Below, piece by piece: positions 33,760-39,652 of a DNA stretch of 39,652 nt. The position numbers were made by a program, and so were the translations under genes. The first letter of the stretch is position 1. Every line of letters begins with the position of its first letter. Source of the stretch: Myxococcota bacterium (lineage in GTDB: Bacteria > Myxococcota_A > Polyangia > JAAYKL01); the NCBI GenBank assembly GCA_025453525.1, contig JALOQD010000027.1, positions 1 to 39,652 of the forward strand, given 5' to 3'. The notes beneath the pieces are model-generated. The model made no database searches. It was given only the letters and a program-made list of their open reading frames with translations, and had not been told where the DNA came from.

Positions 33760-35043
33760 TTACGGCGCGATGCCCATGAACGCGAGCGCGGCGGCCACGG
33801 CCTGGGCTTGCTGTTCTTCTCTCGAGATGGTGGGGACGTCGTCGCCGTTCTGTTCGCCGTAATGGCCAAACTGGGCGTGGTTGCCGCCCTCGATGGCGAC
33901 GTAGGTGGTGTCTGGCGGCAGGTAGATTTTGGTTTCCTCGAATTCGGTGGGCGGGTTCAGGCCGTCGAGGGTGGCTGTGACCTCCAGCACGTCGACGTTC
34001 ACCGCGGACAGATCCGCGGCATCCGAACCTGGAGCGGCAAAGAGCACGAGGCCGCCGCTTACCATCTCCGGGTTGGTGAACGCGAGCTGCTGGGCCGTGG
34101 CGCCGCCCATGGAGTGCCCTCCGAAGTACCAGGAGGCAATGCCCGCGTTCGCGTCCATGATGTCCTGGGCCTGGGCTTCGATGTTCGGCGGCAACAAGGG
34201 CAGGACCACGAGCACGCCCGCGTCGGCGATGGTCCGAGTCACGACCGCATAGGAGCGCGCGTCCACGTTTCCTCCTGGCCAGAAGATGAGCCCAATGGTC
34301 GGAGTGACGTCCACCGGCGTGAACGTGAACCAACCTTTCTCTTCGTAGAGCCCGAGCATGCAGGTGTCGTTCGAGCAGTCGTCGGGACTCACCGTGACGT
34401 CGCTGTCCGAGACCAGCGCCGGTAAGGCCTCTTCCATGGGCCCGCGCCAGTCTGGAAGATCCGTGTTCTCGGTCTCCCAGGTACCGTTGAGAAGACCCGT
34501 GCAGCTGCTTTCATAAGTATCGACGGGGCCGGTATAGTAGAAGTCCTTGACCGGGTGGGTGGTCGGTTGTTCGTGTACGCAGTTGTCGCCCAGTTGTTTG
34601 GTTTGGTCGAACTGACATGTACCGAGCAGCTCGGCGGTGGAGCACGGCGTTCCGTCGAGCACCCCGGGGTCGGTCTTTAAAACGAACGGCACAGCGCAGT
34701 CGGCGATTCTCTCCTCTTCGGTCCAGTTCTCGAGGTACTTGCGGCAAACCGGGTACGAAAAGATACTGTACCGGCAGTAGCCATCCCCCGGCGTCGTGGT
34801 GTCGGCCTCGGTTTCGGTATCGCTCTGCGTCTCGGTCTCTGTGGCGGTATTGTCTTCGGTGTCCGTAACCGTACCGGTATCGGTGCCAGTCTCCGTAACG
34901 GTATCGCCGGTATTCGTGCCAGTGTCCGTGGAGTCGATGGTCTGCGAGTCGGTCGATTCGCGGTCAGCAGATTCATTGCACGCGCTCAAGGCGCTTGCGA
35001 GCGTCAACAGGGAGCAAAGGACGATTCGCGGGACAAAACTCAT
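33760..35043 (-). CDS. Lipid-anchored alpha/beta hydrolase
   Basis: A 427-residue lipoprotein. The ATG at 35043 (GGAG upstream) opens a signal peptide with lipobox ALSAC (C22), followed by about 60 residues of Thr/Asp/Glu linker (TDTGT, TETGT, TETET units). A Cys-containing segment unique to this protein (about 90-230) precedes a C-terminal alpha/beta hydrolase domain: GLIFWPGGNVDARSY (oxyanion region), nucleophile Ser about 311 in GGHSMGG, probable acid Asp about 360 (TLDGLNPP) and His about 389 (GGNHAQFG). All three triad positions are present, so it should be an active esterase, lipase or peptidase-like enzyme facing the periplasm or outside. It resembles the Abhydrolase_5 family (dienelactone-hydrolase-like). 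Substrate unknown. Confidence 0.86.
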   Translation of the reverse strand: MSFVPRIVLCSLLTLASALSACNESADRESTDSQTIDSTDTGTNTGDTVTETGTDTGTVTDTEDNTATETETQSDTETEADTTTPGDGYCRYSIFSYPVCRKYLENWTEEERIADCAVPFVLKTDPGVLDGTPCSTAELLGTCQFDQTKQLGDNCVHEQPTTHPVKDFYYTGPVDTYESSCTGLLNGTWETENTDLPDWRGPMEEALPALVSDSDVTVSPDDCSNDTCMLGLYEEKGWFTFTPVDVTPTIGLIFWPGGNVDARSYAVVTRTIADAGVLVVLPLLPPNIEAQAQDIMDANAGIASWYFGGHSMGGATAQQLAFTNPEMVSGGLVLFAAPGSDAADLSAVNVDVLEVTATLDGLNPPTEFEETKIYLPPDTTYVAIEGGNHAQFGHYGEQNGDDVPTISREEQQAQAVAAALAFMGIAP

Positions 35044-35184
35044 GGCGTTTCTCCTTTTCTTTGGGTGCTGAACAAAAGGCGAACGAGACTTTGGGGCTCG
35101 TGTGATTGATCTTTGCAGCTTGGGGAAGTAGTCTTTCTCCATAAAATGTAGGAAGAGGGTGTTTCAATCACGGCTGGAATAACA

Positions 35185-36810
35185 ATGGGCTCGCAGAGAG
35201 TGACTGTCAATGAACGAAGCTCGCGGAGCTCGGGCTGCCCTTGCGGCGTGTGGGCCTGTGCGCTCTTCCTCGCTGTCTTCGGTCTCGCCTGTGGGGACAA
35301 ACGGGGTGGAGGAATGACGACCACAGAGCCTCAGCTCGCCTCAGCCAAATCTGGCGCGCACGCCGTGGCGCAAAAGAAGGCGCCGCTTCATGTCGATGGC
35401 GCTTTTCCCCCTCAGGTGGCGGGCGGGTTCTATCCTGGGGAAGAGCGTGCGCTCTCGGCCGCGGTCCAGGGGTATTTGGACTCGGGAAAGGTCGTCCCCG
35501 AGCTTTCGAAGCGAGACATCGTGGCGATTCTCGCGCCCCACGCGGGTTATGAGTACTCGGGTCCGGTGGCGGGCTCGGCCTATCGAGCGGTGGTGGGCCG
35601 GCCTTATCGCACGGTGGTGGTGCTCGCCTTGTCCCACCGCAAGGCCGCCGCGCGGCTCGGGCTCTTGAGCGCGCCTGCCTATGATACGCCGGTCGGTTCG
35701 CTCCCCATCGATCAAACCGCAGTGCGGACACTCATCGACAAGCACTCGGACCTTTTTGCCATTGACGAGACGTTGTTCGTCGGCGAGCACTCCCTCGAGG
35801 TTCAGCTCCCGTTCATCGCGCAGGCACTGCCTGGCGTCCGCATCGTGCCCATCATCGTTGCAGCGCAGGATGATGACGTGACGAGGCGTGCGGGACAGGC
35901 TTTGCTCGAGGAGTTGGGTCGCAAAAGGGACGTGTTGTTCGTGGTCTCGAGCGATCTTTCTCATTACTATCCCGATGCGCAGGCCAAACAGTACGACACC
36001 GAGCTGCTGCGCTGTCTCGAGAAATGGGACCTCGGAAGATGGGCCGAGCTCGCGCCGCAACGCCGGGGCATGTGCGGCTCGCGACCCATGCAGACCCTCA
36101 TCGGCCTGTTCGAAGGTTTTAGCGCCAAGAGTCGCCGCGTGACGCGGATCGACTATCGCACGAGTGGAGACACGGCTGGCGATCCCTCGAGGGTCGTGGG
36201 CTACGGAGCGCTGGCATTCAGCGTGGAGGAGCACATGCGCGAGCAGGGGCGAAGCAATGACTTTGGTCCGTTTGATCTCGAGGCGCGTCGAGCGCTCATG
36301 GACATCGCCAAAAAGGCGGTCGCGGCAGCGACACGCGGCGAGCGGTACATGCCAGAAAAGCCAAAGATCGGGCTGCTCGCAGACGACGGCGCGGCTTTCG
36401 TCACGCTCAAGAAGGCGGGCCAACTGCGGGGCTGCATCGGTCATGTGGTGGCCCGCATGCCCTTGTACCTATGCGTCTCCGAGGTGGGCAAGGCCGCGGC
36501 GATCTACGACACGCGGTTCAACCCCGTGCGGCCAGAGGAGCTACCCGAGCTCTCCACTGAGATATCGGTGCTTACGCCGCCGCAGCCCACGACTCCAGAG
36601 GAGGTGGTGGTCGGTCGCGACGGGCTCATCCTGACAGCCTCGGGCCGCTCAGGTCTGCTGCTCCCCCAAGTGCCGGTGGAGTGGGGATGGGACCGAGAGC
36701 AGTTCCTGGATCACACATGCAACAAGGCCGGTCTCGCCCCTGGCTGCTGGCGACAGCCAAATACCAAGCTCGAGAGCTTCCGCGCCATCGTCTGGGGCGA
36801 GGAAGAATAA
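35185..36810 (+). CDS. Lipoprotein fusing a MEMO1-like domain to an AMMECR1 domain
   Basis: A 541-residue fusion. The N-terminus has a hydrophobic stretch (CALFLAVFGLAC) ending in a lipobox with Cys36, so the protein appears exported and lipid-anchored. Residues about 75-348 are a MEMO1/AmmeMemoRadiSam system protein B domain: GGFYPGEE, APHAGYEYSGPVAG (H119), ALSHRK (H151), GEHSLEVQLPF (H202), SSDLSHYYPD (H260) and GMCGSRP (C297), which keeps the metal-ligand-type His and Cys residues. Residues about 362-538 are AMMECR1 (system protein A) with the hallmark LRGCIG (414-419), TRFNPV and a C-terminal FRAIVWG. These domains normally occur as separate cytoplasmic proteins with a radical-SAM partner; the partner is not in the window. 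Function unknown in all organisms. Confidence 0.88.
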   Translation: MGSQRVTVNERSSRSSGCPCGVWACALFLAVFGLACGDKRGGGMTTTEPQLASAKSGAHAVAQKKAPLHVDGAFPPQVAGGFYPGEERALSAAVQGYLDSGKVVPELSKRDIVAILAPHAGYEYSGPVAGSAYRAVVGRPYRTVVVLALSHRKAAARLGLLSAPAYDTPVGSLPIDQTAVRTLIDKHSDLFAIDETLFVGEHSLEVQLPFIAQALPGVRIVPIIVAAQDDDVTRRAGQALLEELGRKRDVLFVVSSDLSHYYPDAQAKQYDTELLRCLEKWDLGRWAELAPQRRGMCGSRPMQTLIGLFEGFSAKSRRVTRIDYRTSGDTAGDPSRVVGYGALAFSVEEHMREQGRSNDFGPFDLEARRALMDIAKKAVAAATRGERYMPEKPKIGLLADDGAAFVTLKKAGQLRGCIGHVVARMPLYLCVSEVGKAAAIYDTRFNPVRPEELPELSTEISVLTPPQPTTPEEVVVGRDGLILTASGRSGLLLPQVPVEWGWDREQFLDHTCNKAGLAPGCWRQPNTKLESFRAIVWGEEE

Positions 36811-36833
36811 CACGGACACACCAGTCCTCAAGC

Positions 36834-38276
36834 TCAGTCCTTCTTGCCAGTGATGAGCGGGCAGGCTAGGTCGCGGATGAAGTCGGCCCGATGGCCCTTT
36901 GAGGTTGGATCTACCAGAATAGCCGCGGTAAGAGCCTGTCCGAGTTTGATGCGAGCATCCTGGGCAATGAGATCATCGATGATGAGGATGTTGAGGCTCA
37001 CCTCGCGGCCGATGAGATCGAAGGCTATCTTCAGGTTGTCCTGAACCACGTTCATCGGAGGGTCGATGCTCGCATCGTAGCGCAGGCAGAGGCAGGCGTC
37101 TGCCTTGCCGTACATGGGCTCGGCGATGCGCAGGTGCGTTTCGATTTCCCGGCTCGAGGTGTAATCCGGCCAGGCGAGCACTCGTAGCGACGCTTTCGTG
37201 CCCAAGGCCATCGGCGTGTTCGCAGGGGCTTCCTTGATGGCGATCTGCGGGACAGCCATGGTCTGGAGGGCGCCCTCGGCCTCTAGGGCGTCGAGGGGAC
37301 TGCCGGCCGGTCGCGTGGGCGCATGACGTTTGTCGTGCTCTCGCTCGGCAGCGGTGAGGTGCAAGAGCATGGAAGCGGGCTCTTCGGCATTGGGGCTGAT
37401 TTCCATGAGCGTCGTGGGTGTCCAATTCGACGGACGCCGGGCCGCAGCGATGATGGTTTGATCGCACAAGACGACGTCGAGGCCGATGCGCGAAAGGAGG
37501 TAGCGCATGGTCGCTTCGCTAAAGTGATACAGCTTGCCTGTGTCGATGAATCGCAAGATGTTGCTGCGGAACTGACTATCGATTTGGCGCAGACCAGGCA
37601 CGAGGACGAGGATGATTCCGCCGGGCCTAACGAGTTGAACGGCGTCTCGTAGCTCAGTGATGGGATCGCGCATTCGATCCACGATCCATGATAGGAAAAT
37701 GAGGTCCGCAGGTTCTTTCATATGAGCGAGCAGCTCCACTGGGCCGCCGCTCAAAAGGTCCAAGCCCTTTGAGCGTCCCAAGGCGAGCAAGCGCTCGTCT
37801 TTGTCGCAACCGGTCACGGTCTTGCCGAGCTTCTTGAGCGGTATGAGCCGACCGCCCGCGCCACAGCCGACCTCGTACACGGTGCTGACCTGAGCGAGCA
37901 GGGACGGCATCTCCCGAGCCAACACCGCTCCTTGGGTAACCTGCTCATCGAACAGCCGATCGAGAGGAGCGGTAGCCTCGGTCGCCATGGCGGGCAGGTC
38001 TTCGCCAATGAAGCGCTTCCACGAGGGCTCGCTGAGACGGGGCTCGCTTCGCAAGAGGCCGCAGCGCAGGCACATGACCGTGGGCAGCCGCAAACCATAT
38101 CCATCGCGCTCGGCGATGAGCTTGGACTCGCGATCGCCGCAAAGACAGGCCGAGGACTCCACAGCATAGGTGCCGTCGTCGATCCGAGCCTGTGCGCGGT
38201 TGCGAATGCCTTGCTGCTCCGCGGACAGAGGGAACGAGCTCTCGGGTGTAAAGGCGAGCCGGTTGCTCAGAGTCAT
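36834..38276 (-). CDS. Class I SAM-dependent methyltransferase with N-terminal zinc-ribbon-like motif
   Basis: A 480-residue cytoplasmic protein (ATG at 38276; a GTG directly before it is an equal alternative, with AAGGAG upstream). Residues about 44-72 contain CxC...CxxC (CLCGD, CLRCG), the zinc-ribbon-like head seen in several sugar or natural-product C-methyltransferases. The SAM-binding motif I is VYEVGCGAGG (about 133-142), with GCDKD as the motif II region and a post-motif LVRPGGIILVLVPG. About 170 residues at the C-terminus (from TKASLRVLAWPDYTSS) form an extra domain that resembles an extension in some glycan-modifying proteins, but I cannot name it. Likely acts on a nucleotide sugar, lipid-linked glycan or other small molecule. 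It is alone, convergent with the MEMO fusion and divergent from the CorA gene. Confidence 0.82.
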   Translation of the reverse strand: MTLSNRLAFTPESSFPLSAEQQGIRNRAQARIDDGTYAVESSACLCGDRESKLIAERDGYGLRLPTVMCLRCGLLRSEPRLSEPSWKRFIGEDLPAMATEATAPLDRLFDEQVTQGAVLAREMPSLLAQVSTVYEVGCGAGGRLIPLKKLGKTVTGCDKDERLLALGRSKGLDLLSGGPVELLAHMKEPADLIFLSWIVDRMRDPITELRDAVQLVRPGGIILVLVPGLRQIDSQFRSNILRFIDTGKLYHFSEATMRYLLSRIGLDVVLCDQTIIAAARRPSNWTPTTLMEISPNAEEPASMLLHLTAAEREHDKRHAPTRPAGSPLDALEAEGALQTMAVPQIAIKEAPANTPMALGTKASLRVLAWPDYTSSREIETHLRIAEPMYGKADACLCLRYDASIDPPMNVVQDNLKIAFDLIGREVSLNILIIDDLIAQDARIKLGQALTAAILVDPTSKGHRADFIRDLACPLITGKKD

Positions 38277-38497
38277 CACGCACCTCGCTCCTTCTCATGG
38301 AAAGAGTGTTATGTCGCTCTTGGTCGCATTGCCTTGTTCGTCGACGAGCTTACCCTAGGTAAAAGGCAGATTGAAACTATTCCGTTCTTTTTAAAGAGTC
38401 GAAATGGTCTTCCGCTCATTGCGACTTGACGTGACCGACGGAAGGCGAACACTAGGCCTCGTTTCAAATAGGACGGTACACGGCGAGGTAAAGCGAC

Positions 38498-39427
38498 ATG
38501 GTGCGGCATTACAAAATTGAAGCAGGTCGAGTTGTGGCGCTCGATTCCGACGAAGGCAGCGCGATTTCGGTGTTTGTCGTCCCAGACGAAGGCGAGCGCC
38601 GTTACCTTGTCGACGCCTTGAAGGTCGACGAGCACACGTTGGGCTCGGCCCTCGATCCGGACGAATTGTCGCGTCTGGAGTTCGAGCCTGAGCATCTTGC
38701 GCTCATCTTCAAGCGGCCGCGCAGCTATACGGCGACCGATTCCTTTTTCTTCAAGACCGGGTCCACGGGTTTGTTCCTGTTCAAGGACCGTCTCATTGTG
38801 GTCCTTGCCGAAAACGTGCCGATGTTCGACGGAAAGCTGTTCAGCAAGGTGACCGGAGTGAGGGACGCGGCGCTGCGTCTCGTCAACCGTTCGGTGTTCC
38901 ATTTCCTCGAGCATCTCAAGGCCATCACGATGATGACCGATTCTCTCGAGCACAAGATCCGTACCTCTCGTGGGAGCAAGTACCTCTTGGACCTGTTTAC
39001 CTTGGAGAAGAGCCTCGTTTACTACCTCAACGCCATCCACGCCAACACCACGCTCATCGAGAAGCTGCGCAACAGCGCGGCCAAGATCGGCTTTACCACC
39101 GAGCAGCTCGAGTTCCTGGATGACATGCTCATCGAGAACTCCCAGTGCTACAAGCAAGCGGAGATCTACTCCAACATTCTCGCCGGCCTGATGGATGCCC
39201 GTGCCTCCATTGTGAACAACAACCTGAATCTGCTCATGCGCGACCTCAACATCATCACCATCGCCATCATGGTGCCGACGTTCGTGGTGAGCGCCTTTTC
39301 CATGAACGTCTCGATCCCCCTGCAAAAGTTCCCGTTCGCGTTTTGGATCATCATGGGCCTGGCCACGGTGTCGGTGCTCGGGTTCATTCTCCTGTGGCGG
39401 CGCAATGGGCGAGATTTGGAAGACTGA
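38498..39427 (+). CDS. CorA-family divalent cation channel protein with SMN in place of GMN
   Basis: A 309-residue CorA-type protein. The N-terminal cytoplasmic alpha/beta domain (1-180) has typical features (LDPDELSRLEFEPEHLALIFKRP, FFFKTGSTGLFLFKDRLIVVL), then a long helix (about 150-250) and two C-terminal membrane helices (LNIITIAIMVPTFVVSAF and FPFAFWIIMGLATVSVLGFILLW) with a short loop. The CorA signature at the end of TM1 is normally (Y/F)GMN, forming the ion filter; here it is FSMN (Ser268, Met269, Asn270). The charged periplasmic loop typical of classical CorA is reduced to VSIPLQK. Transport of Mg or another cation is likely, but selectivity may differ. GAGG lies before the ATG. Confidence 0.86.
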   Translation: MVRHYKIEAGRVVALDSDEGSAISVFVVPDEGERRYLVDALKVDEHTLGSALDPDELSRLEFEPEHLALIFKRPRSYTATDSFFFKTGSTGLFLFKDRLIVVLAENVPMFDGKLFSKVTGVRDAALRLVNRSVFHFLEHLKAITMMTDSLEHKIRTSRGSKYLLDLFTLEKSLVYYLNAIHANTTLIEKLRNSAAKIGFTTEQLEFLDDMLIENSQCYKQAEIYSNILAGLMDARASIVNNNLNLLMRDLNIITIAIMVPTFVVSAFSMNVSIPLQKFPFAFWIIMGLATVSVLGFILLWRRNGRDLED

Positions 39428-39461
39428 AATTCCCTTGGGGGCCTGAGCGAAGAGGGAGCTT

Positions 39462-39652
39462 CTAGGCGCCTTTTACAATGCCTAGGAAGGAGTTGGCCAC
39501 GAGGGATGCGCCACCGACGAGGGCGCCGTCGACATCGGGCTGACCCATGAGCTCGGCGGCGTTGTCGGCCTTGACGCTGCCTCCGTACTGGATGCGCAGG
39601 GATTGGGCCACGTTTTTGTCGAAGAGCTCCTCGACGAGCCCGCGGACGAACA
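39462..39652 (-). CDS. tpiA: Triosephosphate isomerase, C-terminal 62 residues, cut by window edge
   Basis: Read on the minus strand into the stop at 39462, the frame gives a classic TIM C-terminus: [18 protein letters not shown], then [19 protein letters not shown] and IVKGA. The first carries the phosphate-binding loop 7 (YGGSVK) and the second loop 8 (GALVGGASL). The enzyme interconverts dihydroxyacetone phosphate and glyceraldehyde 3-phosphate in glycolysis. Active-site Lys, His and Glu lie outside the window. It is convergent with the CorA gene, leaving 34 bases that hold no clear terminator. Confidence 0.95.
   Translation of the reverse strand, partial: FVRGLVEELFDKNVAQSLRIQYGGSVKADNAAELMGQPDVDGALVGGASLVANSFLGIVKGA

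Noticed and set aside
33623-34333. Upstream extension of the small lipoprotein frame to 392 codons
   Set aside because: The extension lies inside the hydrolase gene on the same strand; the ATG at 33622 has a Shine-Dalgarno and opens a perfect signal peptide.

Overview
The window looks like a chromosomal segment of an anaerobic, high-GC, Gram-negative bacterium of the Myxococcota/Deltaproteobacteria type. This is an inference from content: many secreted lipoproteins with classical lipoboxes, myxobacterial Cys-rich (DUF4215) repeats next to fibro-slime domains, Thr/Asp/Glu linkers, very large Reg_prop sensors, and a complete Flx-Hdr electron-transfer operon of the kind found in strict anaerobes. 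No rRNA, tRNA, CRISPR array, phage or plasmid gene was seen.

Layout. 1-197: the 5' end of a Y1/RAYT-type transposase gene running off the left edge. 308-8686: a low-complexity lipoprotein, a hybrid histidine kinase, a saccharopine-dehydrogenase-family enzyme, and two overlapping paralogous DUF4215/fibro-slime proteins. 8880-21512: two giant two-component-regulator-propeller sensors, one ending in a GGDEF domain and one in a histidine kinase, around an FGE-like secreted protein, a small Cys-rich lipoprotein and an RND efflux pair (adaptor plus permease). This block also holds a 132-bp palindrome and a MITE-like element with inverted ends and a 10-bp flanking direct repeat. 21732-24959: two lipoproteins, one carrying a CBM-like domain and a rhamnose-binding (SUEL) lectin domain.

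25162-31940 is the metabolic core: hdrC-hdrB-hdrA-flxD-flxC-flxB-flxA, seven tightly packed genes with short gaps or start/stop overlaps. All cluster-binding cysteines, the FAD motif and the NAD motif are readable. By homology it encodes a cytoplasmic NADH dehydrogenase/heterodisulfide reductase that probably bifurcates electrons between a disulfide and ferredoxin.

31970-39652: a second CBM-like lipoprotein with calcium-type DPNK/CGCG repeats and a 12-base A tract in its upstream region, two more lipoproteins (one an alpha/beta hydrolase), a lipoprotein that fuses a MEMO1-like domain to an AMMECR1 domain, a methyltransferase with a zinc-ribbon-like N-terminus, a CorA-type channel protein with SMN in place of GMN, and the 3' end of tpiA at the right edge.

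Together the genes describe a cell that invests heavily in surface lipoproteins with adhesin-like modules, senses its surroundings with periplasmic propellers linked to c-di-GMP and phosphorelay outputs, and handles redox balance through Flx-Hdr. The most checkable novel items are the inverted-order Flx-Hdr operon between two related CBM lipoproteins, the exported MEMO-AMMECR1 fusion, the SMN CorA variant, and the two palindromic/mobile intergenic elements.
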